From Methylophaga sp. (GTDB lineage Bacteria; Pseudomonadota; Gammaproteobacteria; Nitrosococcales; Methylophagaceae), in assembly GCF_030651745.1 (NCBI RefSeq), contig NZ_JAUSCC010000060.1, positions 1 through 11,748 of the forward strand: a DNA stretch of 11,748 nucleotides. The letters are read 5' to 3'. The position numbers were made by a program, and so were the translations under genes. The first letter of the stretch is position 1. Each line of letters begins with the position of its first letter. Shown piece after piece: positions 1 through 9,500 of the stretch. The notes below the pieces were generated by a model. It made no database searches. It saw nothing but the letters and a program-made list of their open reading frames with translations, and had not been told where the DNA came from.

Positions 1-92
1 GCGCCAGAATAATCAAATTCGCAGGCCTGACCGATAACAATCGGACCAGCACCCAGAATCAGAATGCTTTGAATATCAGTACGTTTAGCCAT
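1..92 (-). CDS. carB: Carbamoyl-phosphate synthase large subunit, N-terminal fragment
   Basis: Only the first 30 codons are inside the window; the gene runs off the left edge. The translation begins [20 protein letters not shown] and continues [10 protein letters not shown], which is the conserved start of CarB (E. coli begins [30 protein letters not shown]). The glycine-rich segment belongs to the first ATP-grasp carboxyphosphate domain. CarB makes carbamoyl phosphate from bicarbonate, ATP and the ammonia delivered by CarA, feeding arginine and pyrimidine synthesis in the cytoplasm. The ATG lies 6 bp after the carA stop, so the two are almost certainly one operon. Nothing can be said about the rest of the protein. 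Confidence 0.95.
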   Translation of the reverse strand, partial: MAKRTDIQSILILGAGPIVIGQACEFDYSG

Positions 93-98
93 TGTGTG

Positions 99-1229
99 TT
101 ATTTACCTGTCGCTTGTTCGAGTAGGTCGATAAAGTGATCGAATAGAGGTGATGCGTCTTGCGGACCGGGGCTGGCTTCCGGATGTCCCTGAAAGCTGAA
201 TGCCGGTTTGGTTTTATGATGAATACCCTGCAAAGTACCATCAAATAAAGAACGATGGGTGGTCTCAACAGTATCAGGTAAAGTCGATTCATCCACTGCA
301 AAGCTGTGATTTTGACTGGTTATCATCACCAAGCCCGCCAGCAATTCCTGCACTGGATGGTTGGCACCATGATGACCGAATTTCATTTTTTCAGTTTTAG
401 CGCCGCAGGCCAATGCCAGTAATTGATGACCTAAACAGATTCCGAAAATCGGCATGTCATTCTCAAGGAAATACTGAATCGCCTTGATTGCGTAATCACA
501 TGGTTCAGGATCACCCGGTCCATTGGCCAGAAAGATACCGTCCGGATTAAGTTTCATTACTTCTTCAGCAGGCATTTGCGCTGGAACAACGGTCAATTTG
601 CAGCCACGCTCGGTGAGCATGCGCATGATGTTTTTCTTGATGCCGTAATCGTAGGCAACTACATGGAAACGTGGCTCAGCTTTGCGCGACTGGTTATCGA
701 TATGCCAGACACCCTCGGTCCATTCATAAGCCTGTTTAGTAGAAACTTCTTTAGCCAAATCCATGCCTTTCAGACCGGCAAACGCTTTGGCAGCCGCAAT
801 AGCCGCATCGACATCAATGTTATCACCGGCAACGATGCAACCTTTCTGTGCACCTTTTTCCCGTAACAGACGAGTCAGACGACGGGTATCAATCCCGGCC
901 AATCCCACTACATTGTGGCGCTCCAGATATTTATCCAAGGCTTCTTCACCGCGCCAGCTTGACATCACTGGGGACAATTCACGGATGATTAATCCACTGG
1001 CATAAATCTGGTCTGATTCTTCATCGTCTTTGTTGACACCAACGTTGCCAATATGCGGATAAGTCAGAGTAACGATTTGGCGGCAGTAGGACGGATCAGT
1101 AATGATTTCCTGATAACCTGTCATCGCGGTGTTGAATACCACCTCACCCACTGACTGACCCACAGCACCGATTGATTCGCCGTGAAAGACCGTGCCATCT
1201 TCAAGAGCAAGTAGCGCAGTTGTACGCAA
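99..1229 (-). CDS. carA: Carbamoyl-phosphate synthase small (glutaminase) subunit
   Basis: Glutamine amidotransferase subunit that hydrolyses glutamine and channels ammonia to CarB. The protein is 376 residues, close to the 382 of E. coli. An N-terminal CarA-specific domain (about 1-180; motif [17 protein letters not shown] near 32-48) precedes a class I amidotransferase domain (about 188-370). The nucleophile is Cys265 in [10 protein letters not shown], and the other triad residues are His349 and Glu351 in [22 protein letters not shown] (283-293) is also typical. The start is a TTG codon at 1229-1227, with GGAGG six bases upstream. E. coli carA also starts with TTG, so the rare start is expected and probably limits translation. 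carB follows after 6 bp. hemB is divergent across 166 bp. I saw no obvious ArgR or PurR box upstream. Confidence 0.97.
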   Translation of the reverse strand: MRTTALLALEDGTVFHGESIGAVGQSVGEVVFNTAMTGYQEIITDPSYCRQIVTLTYPHIGNVGVNKDDEESDQIYASGLIIRELSPVMSSWRGEEALDKYLERHNVVGLAGIDTRRLTRLLREKGAQKGCIVAGDNIDVDAAIAAAKAFAGLKGMDLAKEVSTKQAYEWTEGVWHIDNQSRKAEPRFHVVAYDYGIKKNIMRMLTERGCKLTVVPAQMPAEEVMKLNPDGIFLANGPGDPEPCDYAIKAIQYFLENDMPIFGICLGHQLLALACGAKTEKMKFGHHGANHPVQELLAGLVMITSQNHSFAVDESTLPDTVETTHRSLFDGTLQGIHHKTKPAFSFQGHPEASPGPQDASPLFDHFIDLLEQATGK

Positions 1230-1295
1230 GGGGAACCTCCACCAGATAAAAAAGGAACAGGGGACTTGACGTTCTCCCCAGACAAAATCTTTGCA

Positions 1296-1334
1296 ATTTT
1301 AGCGCATCTGCAGCCTATGCGTCCACGCTAAAAA
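1296..1334. promoter_or_regulatory. Candidate overlapping divergent promoters of carA and hemB
   Basis: An 8-bp perfect inverted repeat (TTTTAGCG at 1297-1304, CGCTAAAA at 1326-1333) encloses a second one (CGCAT 1303-1307, ATGCG 1317-1321). Its arms hold a possible -10 box for each direction: TAAAAT on the minus strand (1301-1296) for carA and TAAAAA on the plus strand (1329-1334) for hemB. Neither has a good -35 hexamer at 17 bp, so the promoter calls are weak. The symmetry is seen directly; its use as promoters or as an operator is inference. Confidence 0.3.
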
Positions 1335-1362
1335 CGATGACAACTTACCTTGCCAACGGTAG

Positions 1363-2406
<1,044 letters not shown>

Positions 2407-2408
2407 TC

Positions 2409-3260
2409 ATGACAGATAAATACGCAGTGATCGGTAACCCGATTCGCCACAGTAAATCACCATTGATTCATGCCGAGTTTGCCAAACAAACTGGTGAAAA
2501 TATTGAATACACCGCGATAGAAGTACCGTTGGAAAGCTTACAAACAAGCCTGCAACAGCTACGAAATATTCTTAAGATAAAGGGCGTCAATGTTACGGTA
2601 CCGTTCAAGGAACAGGTCTGGGCGATGGCCGATAAGAGATCTGTCCGCGCCGAGCTGGCGGGAGCCGTCAATACCATTGTATTTCATGATGATGGCAGCC
2701 TATTCGGTGACAATACTGATGGGATTGGTCTATGCCGGGATTTAACCATTAATCATCAGGTAGAGCTTGCTGGTAAACGGATTTTATTGCTCGGTGCCGG
2801 TGGCGCTTCCCGTGGCGTGATTGCCCCTTTGCTGGAATATCAACCCGCCAACATATTCATTGCTAATCGAACCGCTGAAAAAGCCAGTTATCTGGCACAG
2901 TTGTTTGACAAAGCGGGCACTGTAAAAGGTGGCGGCTTCAATGATATTCAAGGTGAATTTGATGTAGTGATTAATGCCACTGCAGCCAGTTTACAGGGCG
3001 AGGTACCACCATTGCCCGATACAGTACTGGCAAGTGGATCCTGTTGTTACGACATGATGTACAGCGATACAGATACCACATTTATCCAATGGGCCAAAGC
3101 GCATAATGCAGCTAAAACAATTGATGGACTGGGTATGCTGGTGGAACAGGCAGCAGAAGCTTTTTTTATCTGGCGTGGTATCCGTCCACAAACCACCCCA
3201 GTAATATCTATGCTACGGGCTGAATTTCGAGACGATATCCATAAAAGAATCTCATCCTGA
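2409..3260 (+). CDS. aroE: Shikimate dehydrogenase (NADP+)
   Basis: Reduces 3-dehydroshikimate to shikimate with NADPH in aromatic amino acid synthesis. I chose the ATG at 2409 (283 residues) because MTDKYAVIGNPIRHSKSPLI aligns with the E. coli start METYAVFGNP. A TTG at 2403, overlapping the hemB stop as TTGA, would add two residues and cannot be excluded. Substrate-site residues seen are Ser15 and Ser17 in HSKSP, the catalytic pair Lys67 (NVTVPFK) and Asp104 (GDNTDG), and Asn88. The nucleotide fold has GAGGASRG (129-136) and the NADP-type NRT motif (153-155). The end of the protein carries DGLGMLVEQAAEAFFIWRG, typical of AroE. No Shine-Dalgarno is evident, so translation is probably coupled to hemB. 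The last codons lie inside a hairpin. Confidence 0.96.
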   Translation: MTDKYAVIGNPIRHSKSPLIHAEFAKQTGENIEYTAIEVPLESLQTSLQQLRNILKIKGVNVTVPFKEQVWAMADKRSVRAELAGAVNTIVFHDDGSLFGDNTDGIGLCRDLTINHQVELAGKRILLLGAGGASRGVIAPLLEYQPANIFIANRTAEKASYLAQLFDKAGTVKGGGFNDIQGEFDVVINATAASLQGEVPPLPDTVLASGSCCYDMMYSDTDTTFIQWAKAHNAAKTIDGLGMLVEQAAEAFFIWRGIRPQTTPVISMLRAEFRDDIHKRISS

Positions 3261-3280
3261 ACATCAGTTCAGGATGAGAT
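3249..3280 (-). terminator. Intrinsic terminator of the CpxP-like gene, overlapping the aroE 3' end
   Basis: A perfect 14-bp inverted repeat (3249-3262 and 3267-3280) encloses a 4-base loop. Read on the minus strand the stem is followed at once by TCTTTTAT, which fits a Rho-independent terminator for the gene at 3293-3763. On the plus strand it is followed by CAGCGAAATAAG, with no T-tract until about 3298, so termination of hemB-aroE here is less certain. The stem includes the aroE stop codon (3258-3260). Confidence 0.75.
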
Positions 3281-3292
3281 CAGCGAAATAAG

Positions 3293-3763
3293 TTACAGTT
3301 TTTTTCTGTCCTGTTTCTTTTGCTCGTATTCAGCCATTTTTTGCTGTAATTGTTGCTGCTGTTCAGGCGTCAAGATCTTAAATATCTCATTGTTAAGTTT
3401 GACTTTCTCTGCCATGCGCTGGGCTTGCTTTTCTGTTGACTCGGCAATAAGTGCATCCAGCTTGGCTTGATCTACTTCCTCGGCAAAACTCAATTCTGCC
3501 AACTGCTTGCGAGATTGCCAATGTGATTTCATATCAGGTTCGTTATCGGCAATTTGTGCTTCGACCAGCGATTTGATTTCAGCTTTCTGAGCATCATTCA
3601 ATTCAATGCCATGCAACATCGGAGGTATGCCATCATGTTCCTTGTTTTTTTTCATCTCACTATATTTACCACCTTCACCACAACTTTTATGTTTATCGGC
3701 CATAGCTGGCCCCGTTAAAAATAAAGCCGGAATCACACTTAACACCATCAATTTATTACGCAT
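3293..3763 (-). CDS. Periplasmic LTxxQ-family protein, Spy/CpxP-like
   Basis: A 156-residue exported protein with a signal peptide: MRNK, a hydrophobic core, and a likely cut after AMA at residue 22. The mature part is highly charged and predicted mainly helical. It has two LTxxQ-like repeats, LNDAQ (55-59) and LTPEQ (131-135), the signature of the Spy/CpxP family of periplasmic chaperones and Cpx regulators, followed by a glutamine/lysine-rich tail. One cysteine (Cys28) remains after cleavage. AGGAG stands 7 bases before the ATG. It diverges from cpxR-cpxA with CpxR boxes between, as cpxP does in E. coli, so a role as the pathway's periplasmic inhibitor or adaptor is the best inference. General sequence similarity to E. 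coli CpxP is low apart from the motifs, so Spy or another LTxxQ protein remains possible. Confidence 0.85.
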   Translation of the reverse strand: MRNKLMVLSVIPALFLTGPAMADKHKSCGEGGKYSEMKKNKEHDGIPPMLHGIELNDAQKAEIKSLVEAQIADNEPDMKSHWQSRKQLAELSFAEEVDQAKLDALIAESTEKQAQRMAEKVKLNNEIFKILTPEQQQQLQQKMAEYEQKKQDRKKL

Positions 3764-3785
3764 TTGGTTTCTCCTGAAACGGTTT

Positions 3786-3813
3786 ATTTAAACTGTTCGC
3801 TGTCAGCTGACAG
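3786..3813 (-). promoter_or_regulatory. Candidate promoter of the CpxP-like gene
   Basis: On the minus strand CTGTCA (3813-3808) and TTAAAT (3791-3786) are 16 bp apart, each matching four of six consensus bases. This would start transcription near 3779, just ahead of the Shine-Dalgarno. The nearer CpxR box would be centred about 60 bp upstream, a usual activator position. The assignment is inference. Confidence 0.3.
3800..3813. repeat. Perfect 14-bp palindrome, possible operator
   Basis: CTGTCAGCTGACAG is its own reverse complement, centred between 3806 and 3807. It overlaps the candidate -35 of the CpxP-like gene. It is not a CpxR half-site, so it could bind another dimeric regulator or be chance. 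Confidence 0.45.
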
Positions 3814-3833
3814 GCGTGGTTGCTAGTATTGTC

Positions 3834-3847
3834 GTAAAAACTGTAAA
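3834..3847 (+). promoter_or_regulatory. CpxR box 1 (GTAAA-N4-GTAAA)
   Basis: Direct repeats of GTAAA at 3834-3838 and 3843-3847 separated by four bases. This is within the GTAAA-N(4-8)-GTAAA pattern described for E. coli CpxR. It lies between the CpxP-like gene and cpxR, closer to the former. Confidence 0.7.
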
Positions 3848-3862
3848 TGACTGTTTTGATAT

Positions 3863-3877
3863 GTAAATTTAAGTAAA
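3863..3877 (+). promoter_or_regulatory. CpxR box 2 (GTAAA-N5-GTAAA)
   Basis: Direct repeats of GTAAA at 3863-3867 and 3873-3877 with the canonical five-base spacer. A further inverted half-site (TTTAC) is at 3885-3889. The box is about two helical turns from box 1, so both face the same side of the DNA. Its centre is about 43 bp before the start site predicted for cpxR. Confidence 0.75.
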
Positions 3878-3900
3878 AAGATTATTTACAATTAGCTGAA

Positions 3901-3906
3901 TAATAT
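3901..3906 (+). promoter_or_regulatory. Candidate -10 box of cpxR-cpxA
   Basis: TAATAT matches four of six consensus -10 bases, with no recognisable -35 at 17 bp. An absent -35 with an activator box centred near -43 is what a CpxR-activated promoter would look like. The predicted start near 3913 supports the GTG at 3950 as the cpxR start, since an ATG at 3920 would leave almost no leader. Confidence 0.4.
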
Positions 3907-3949
3907 TCCAGACCGTATTATGAGTGGCAAACTAGATGAGGGTATTTCA

Positions 3950-4636
3950 GTGAGCAATGTTTTAATCATTGATGATGATGTGATTCTTTCCGGATTATTT
4001 CAGGATTATCTGGAAGAAGAGAAGTTTCAGGTTCGCACTGCAGACACAGCAACAGAAGGGCTTCAGCTTGCCTTACAAGGTGAATACGATATTGTAATCC
4101 TTGATGTAATGTTGCCCGATATGAGTGGTAACGAAGTGTTAAGAGCTATTCGAAAGCAAAGTCATGTACCCATTTTGATGTTTACGGCAAAAGGTGACGA
4201 CGTAGATCGAATTATGGGACTGGAGTCTGGTGCTGATGACTATGTGCCCAAACCCTGCACTCCCAGAGAATTGATTGCCCGGATCAAAGCCATTTTACGT
4301 CGCAGCGAAATTACTCGGCAGCAACAACAGGACGAGACGGTTATTCAAACCGGTCCATTACAGTTGTGGCCGCAACTACGCAAAGCTGTCTGGTTCGATC
4401 TGGCGCTTGACCTTACCAGTACTGAATTCAGTTTACTTGAAGCTCTGGCAAGAAATGCCGGACAGGTCGTCAGTAAAAATGCTCTATCGGAAGCGGCACT
4501 GGGTCGTCCTTTGGCACGCTTTGATCGGAGTATTGATGTACATATGAGCAGTATCCGCCACAAACTTGGACAGCAGCAGGACGGTCATTCCTACATTCAA
4601 ACCGTACGTGGCAAAGGCTATCAGTTGATTAAATAA
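3950..4636 (+). CDS. cpxR: CpxR-like OmpR-family response regulator
   Basis: DNA-binding output protein of an envelope-stress two-component system. From the GTG at 3950 it is 228 residues (E. coli CpxR is 232). I prefer this start because GAGGG precedes it by 7 bases and MSNVLIIDDD matches the family start; an in-frame ATG at 3920 would add ten residues but has no Shine-Dalgarno. The receiver domain (1-118) has the acidic pocket Asp8-Asp10, phosphoacceptor Asp52, Thr79 and Lys101 (VPKP). The winged-helix domain (about 132-227) ends LGRPLARFDRSIDVHMSSIR...QTVRGKGYQLIK, close to CpxR of E. coli (LGKRLTPFDRAIDMHISNLR...KTLRGRGYLMV). A 1-bp TAATG overlap joins it to the kinase. Upstream CpxR boxes imply autoregulation. 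Confidence 0.9.
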   Translation: MSNVLIIDDDVILSGLFQDYLEEEKFQVRTADTATEGLQLALQGEYDIVILDVMLPDMSGNEVLRAIRKQSHVPILMFTAKGDDVDRIMGLESGADDYVPKPCTPRELIARIKAILRRSEITRQQQQDETVIQTGPLQLWPQLRKAVWFDLALDLTSTEFSLLEALARNAGQVVSKNALSEAALGRPLARFDRSIDVHMSSIRHKLGQQQDGHSYIQTVRGKGYQLIK

Positions 4637-5979
4637 TGCGTAGTCTATTCTGGAAATTCTTTTTTGCATTTTTACTGGCTTTATTGCTGACCAGCATCGG
4701 TGTGGCCAGCGGCATGTGGTTACGCCACAATGCCGAACGCCAGGCTTTTGAAGCGATTCCAGTTCAAGTCGGCTGGAAAGCAGCAGACCTTGTGGATAGC
4801 GCGTCAGACATTGTGCGTTATGCCGGTATTGAACCGCTGAAAAAATACTTACGGGACAAGCAACGCAGTAAAATTACTATTTTTGCCATCACCCAAGAAA
4901 ACAGAGATGTTCTGGGACGTAATGTGGATGAGGATTTGCTTGCCTCGACGCGTCAATTATTACTGGAAAACCCTGAAATTCGCTCAATTCGTCAGACACA
5001 ATCCATCGACGGTAAACCCCTATTACTGTTTATACCATCCCCGGAAAAACTCAGTAAGCCGTTTGCTCCACCCAAAAGACCTAAACCACCACCATTTTTA
5101 TTATTATTGAGCATGTGGATGATTTCTGGTCTGTTATTCAGTGGTTTACTGGCCTGGTGGTTCACTAAGCCAATTCGCATTTTACGTAAGGCATTTGATG
5201 ATGTAGCAGATGGTAAACTGGATACTCGTATTCGACCGGCAATGGGTAAACGGCGCGATGAACTAGCAGAGCTAGGCCAGAACTTTGACCACATGACCAG
5301 TCGCATCAGTCAATTACTCTCTGCACAAAAACGCTTGTTGCATGATGTATCACACGAGTTACGGTCACCCTTGGCACGCATGCAGGCCGCTATAGGGTTA
5401 GCCCAGCAAAATCCGGATAAAACCGCCAAGATGCTGGATCGGGTTGAACGCGAATCAGAACGGATAGATCAACTGATTGGTGATCTGCTGAATTTATCCA
5501 GATTGGAAAACCCGACAAGTGAAAATGATGACAGACAAGATTTCGATTTGACTGAAATGCTACTGGATATCATTGAAGACGCGCGTTTTGAAGCGCAAAA
5601 CAAGGCAGTCCAAATCGAGCACAACAGTATTGAACAAATCAACCTGTTTGGCCGTGCTGAGCTGATCCATAGCGCTATCGAAAATGTGTTACGAAATGCT
5701 ATTAAATATTCACCAGATAATGGTGTTATTCAGATCACTATCGAAAAACGATCACAACAACTGCAAATCGATATCGAAGATCAGGGACCTGGAATTGCCC
5801 AGCAGGATTTACAACTGATTTTTCAGCCCTTCTTTCGCAGTCGGGAAAATCAACATCAAAATGGTATAGGTTTAGGCCTGACCATCGCCCATCGTGCGAT
5901 TGAAATTCATGGCGGAGAAATTTCTGCAGCAAACAGACCGGAAGGCGGACTTAGAATATCTATCGTCCTTCCAGTCTGA
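4636..5979 (+). CDS. cpxA: CpxA-like sensor histidine kinase
   Basis: Inner-membrane sensor partner of the preceding regulator, 447 residues (E. coli CpxA 457). The order is TM1 (about 8-28), a periplasmic domain of about 120 residues, TM2 (about 154-177), HAMP (about 178-230), then the dimerisation/phosphoacceptor domain with His240 in LLHDVSHELRSPLARMQ. The catalytic ATPase domain follows: N box with Asn354 (VLRNAIKYS), G1 DQGPGIA (382-388), F box FQPFFR (396-401) and G2 NGIGLGL (409-415). The context and the H-box and N-box segments resemble CpxA. Unusual is a run rich in proline and lysine just before TM2 (about 141-153, KPFAPPKRPKPPP). In CpxA systems the kinase responds to misfolded envelope proteins and is restrained by CpxP; that role is inferred here. 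Confidence 0.88.
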   Translation: MRSLFWKFFFAFLLALLLTSIGVASGMWLRHNAERQAFEAIPVQVGWKAADLVDSASDIVRYAGIEPLKKYLRDKQRSKITIFAITQENRDVLGRNVDEDLLASTRQLLLENPEIRSIRQTQSIDGKPLLLFIPSPEKLSKPFAPPKRPKPPPFLLLLSMWMISGLLFSGLLAWWFTKPIRILRKAFDDVADGKLDTRIRPAMGKRRDELAELGQNFDHMTSRISQLLSAQKRLLHDVSHELRSPLARMQAAIGLAQQNPDKTAKMLDRVERESERIDQLIGDLLNLSRLENPTSENDDRQDFDLTEMLLDIIEDARFEAQNKAVQIEHNSIEQINLFGRAELIHSAIENVLRNAIKYSPDNGVIQITIEKRSQQLQIDIEDQGPGIAQQDLQLIFQPFFRSRENQHQNGIGLGLTIAHRAIEIHGGEISAANRPEGGLRISIVLPV

Positions 5980-5992
5980 TTACTGATCAATT

Positions 5993-6007
5993 TCTTTAAA
6001 TTAAAGA
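5993..6007. repeat. AT-rich inverted repeat between convergent cpxA and sodC
   Basis: TCTTTAA (5993-5999) and TTAAAGA (6001-6007) are a perfect 7-bp inverted repeat around one base in the 28-bp gap between the two stops. It has almost no GC pairs and no proper loop, so it is a poor terminator candidate, though nothing better is present. Confidence 0.25.
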
Positions 6008-6520
6008 TTAATTAGCAACACCACAGGCGACTCTTGCTCCACCGCCACCTAAAGGCTGGGGATGATCCGAGTGATTATCACCGCCAGCATGAACCATTAA
6101 CGAACGGCCTTGTAAATCCGCAACGGTTAGGCGTGGTGCTAACACAGGTTGGGTTGCTGTACCATCTTCAGCGACATATAGCGGCGGTAAGTCACCTGCA
6201 TGACCACTGCCCCAAGGCGTGTCATGTTTGCCCGTATTGTAAGGATCATAATGGCCGCCAGCAGCCAAGGCAGGTACCATTTCACCATCTTTCTCAGCCG
6301 CATCACAGCTCGGGTTTTCGTGAATATGAAAACCATGTAACCCCGGGGTTAATGCTTTCAATTGCGGTGTAAAGACCAGTCCGAAAGCTGATTGATGAAC
6401 TTCAACCGTTCCCAGACTCTTGCCTGTTCCCTGTTTATCCACTGCAAAAAGCTCAACTTGTGTGCCAGCGATGGCAGTCGTGGACGCCAGCGCAATTATG
6501 GCGATCGACAATAGTTTCAT
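6008..6520 (-). CDS. sodC: Periplasmic Cu,Zn superoxide dismutase
   Basis: Converts superoxide to hydrogen peroxide and oxygen in the periplasm. The protein has 170 residues (E. coli SodC 173), with a signal peptide cut near AIA at 18. Copper ligands are His65 and His67 ([11 protein letters not shown]), the bridging His90 (GGHYDP) and His144 ([11 protein letters not shown]). Zinc ligands are His90, His99, His107 and Asp110 (GHAGDLPPL). Cys72 and Cys166 form the conserved disulfide, and Arg163 near the end is the substrate-guiding arginine. All catalytic positions are intact. GGAGG lies 4 bases before the ATG. It sits 56 bp behind the RND pump gene on the same strand with no terminator between, so co-transcription is possible. 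It is convergent with cpxA. Confidence 0.97.
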   Translation of the reverse strand: MKLLSIAIIALASTTAIAGTQVELFAVDKQGTGKSLGTVEVHQSAFGLVFTPQLKALTPGLHGFHIHENPSCDAAEKDGEMVPALAAGGHYDPYNTGKHDTPWGSGHAGDLPPLYVAEDGTATQPVLAPRLTVADLQGRSLMVHAGGDNHSDHPQPLGGGGARVACGVAN

Positions 6521-6576
6521 ATTTCCTCCAAAATCCAGGGTGTCATCTAATCCGACTCAGTTGTAGGTATGGAGTT

Positions 6577-9500
6577 TCATCGGTCAACCAATAATGAATC
6601 ATCTTTGCTTAACGGATCTGCATCAGTGGGTTGTGCTAATTCACGTTTGTCTCTTAACGATGCTAACCAACGGCAAAACACATAAAACACCGGTGTAAAT
6701 ATCAAGCCGAAGAAAGTTACGCCCAACATTCCGAAAAACACTGCTGTACCTAATGCCTGACGCATTTCTGCACCAGCCCCTGAAGCCAGTACTAATGGTA
6801 CTACGCCCAAAATAAAGGCAAACGAGGTCATCAGGATTGGACGCAGACGAGTCCGTGCAGCTTCAACTGCTGCATCAAGACGATTCAAGCCTCGATCTTC
6901 AGCCTGTTTGGCAAATTCAACGATTAAGATGGCATTTTTTGATGCCAGACCAATCAACACAACAAAACCAATCTGCACCAGGATGTTGTTATCCATTCCC
7001 CGCAAACTGACACCGAGAATCGCCGCCAGCAAGCACATTGGCACAATCAGTACCACAGCCAATGGCAATAACCAGCTTTCGTATAAAGCTGCCAGCAACA
7101 GAAACACAAACACGACCGCCAACGAAAAGCTTAGAAATGCCGTATCACCTGCCAATTTCTCTTGTAAGGCCAGTTCGGTCCATTCAAAACTGATTCCTTC
7201 GGGCAAAGTATCGGCCATCAACTGTTCCATAATGGCAAGTGATTCACCACTGGAAAATCCCGGCGCGGTACTTCCCTGCACTTCAATTGCTGGGTACAAA
7301 TTGTAATGTGGCAGGCGTATAGGGCCGGTGATATTTTCAAATGTCGCAATGGTACCTATTGGCACCATTGCACCATTATCAGAACGCGTACGTAGTTTAC
7401 CGATATCCTCAATCTCATCACGATATGGACCATCAGCCTGTGCAACAACACGATAAGTGCGATTCAAAAAGTTAAAATCGTTGACGTAACGTGAGCCCAG
7501 ATAGATTTCCAGAGTATCAATCACATTGCGCACCGGCACATTGAGCATTTCTGCACGTGTGCGGTCAATATCGGCGTAAATCCTCGGTGTACCCGAGTTA
7601 AAGAAGGTAAATACTGCCGACAATCCATCGGTTTGGTTGGCAGCCCCTAATACCTCATTGGTGACGGCTTGCAGTCTTTCCAATCCAAGACCACCACGAT
7701 CCTGAACATAAAGTTTCCAACCACCGGAGTTACCCATCCCACGAACTGGCGGTGGCCTGATAGCAAAAGCCATCGCAGCATCAACCTGGGATAAAGCTCG
7801 CTGTGAACCGGCCACAATATCGTCAATAGTAATTCCGGCAGCAATCCGGTCTTCAAATGAATCAAGCGGAGTAAAGATAACTGCTGAGTTTGAAGCATTT
7901 GTGAAGGTTGGGCCATCCAGGCCAACAAACAACACGGCATGAGCAACGCCGGGAACCTCTCTTAAACGTGCAGAGGCTTCACGCGCCGCGGCATCAGTTC
8001 TTTCCAGAGTCGCGCCAGGCGGTAATTGCAATACATTGATTAAATAGCCTTGATCCTGTTCAGGAATAAAGCCTGTCGGTACTTTATTAAATTCATAGCC
8101 GGTCAACACAATCAGACCGACATAAATCAACAGCATGATCGACATCATTCGTAATAGCTTGCGTGTCATGGCGGAATAACGATCGCCCATCCATTCAAAC
8201 GCACGGTTAAAGCCGTTGCCAAAAGCCCGGAAGGGATAACCTATCGTGCCCCAAATACCACCAGGTACATGTCCTTCAACATGAGGCTTTAATAACAATG
8301 CTGATAAAGCTGGTGATAACGTCAATGAAACGATCAACGAAATAATTGTTGCGGTTGCAATGGTCAAGGCAAACTGCTGATAAAACGCTCCAGAAATACC
8401 GGTGATAAACGCCGTCGGGATAAATACAGCTGTTAGCACGATAGCAATCGCGACCAAAGCACCGCCAACTTCATCCATGGTTTTATGTGCTGCTTCACGT
8501 GGACTTAAGCCTTCGCGAATATAACGCTCTACGTTCTCGACTACCACGATGGCGTCATCCACCACGATACCGATGGCCAGTACCAAACCGAATAATGACA
8601 AATTATTTAACGACACCCCCAGCATCGACATCACCGCAAACGTGCCGATCAATGACACCGGTATCGCTAGAATTGGAATAATGGAGGCACGCCAGCTTTG
8701 CAAAAATACCATCACCACCAGAATAACCAGGACGATGGCTTCCAAAATGGTGTGATAAATTTTCTCTATCGACTTGGCGATAAATTCGGTTGGATCATAA
8801 ATGATCTGGTACTCCACACCATAAGGCATGCTTTGAGCAATGTCTTCCATCTCGGCGCGAACTGCCTGAGCAGTTTCCAGTGCGTTGGAACCTGGCCGCT
8901 GAAAAATAACCACCGGCAATGCCAGGTTGTCATCCAGATAACCAATATTGGTGTAGTCTTGCGCCGCCAGCTCAACTCTTGCCAAATCACGTAATCTGAC
9001 GGTCCGACCTTCAACACCACGTTTGACGATGATGTTACTGAATTCGTCCTCTTCTAACAGTCGTCCTTGAGTCTCTACACTTAACTCAAAGCCACCTTTG
9101 GTTTCGATCGGTTCTCTATTAATTGTGCCAGCGGCAATCTGAGTATTATTTTCACGTAATGCCGCAACCACTTCGGTGGCTGTCATACCGAAAGCCTGTG
9201 CCCGCTCAGGATCTATCCAGATCCGCATGGCATAAGCACGCTCTGCAACAATTCTTGCCTCCCCAACACCTTCAATACGCGCCAGTCGATCCACCACTTG
9301 TGTTCTGGCGTAATTTGATACGTATAAATTATCGCGACTGCCATCAGATGACAGAATATGGATAACCATCATCAAATCCGGTGAGTTTTTACGAATATCG
9401 ATACCTTGCCGGGTGACTTCCTCCGGTAGCAAGGGTTCTGCCATGGCAATCCGGTTTTGTACCAGAACCTGTGCGATATCAAGGTTAGTGCCAGGCTTAA

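Noticed and set aside
3920..3949. ATG at 3920 as the cpxR start
   Set aside because: No Shine-Dalgarno, leaves a leader of only a few bases from the predicted start site, and adds ten residues absent from the family; the GTG at 3950 fits better. It is not excluded.
5980..6007. Bidirectional terminator between cpxA and sodC
   Set aside because: The only inverted repeat is AT-rich with a one-base centre and cannot form a stable stem; recorded only as a weak repeat.
6526..6574. Complementarity between TGGAG near the pump stop and CTCCA at the sodC ribosome site as an expression switch
   Set aside because: Only five base pairs across about 40 bases, expected by chance; no supporting stem around it.
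6908..9365. Several plus-strand open frames opposite the RND pump gene
   Set aside because: All are short, lack ribosome sites and recognisable domains, and lie antisense to a conserved full-length gene; they reflect its codon composition.
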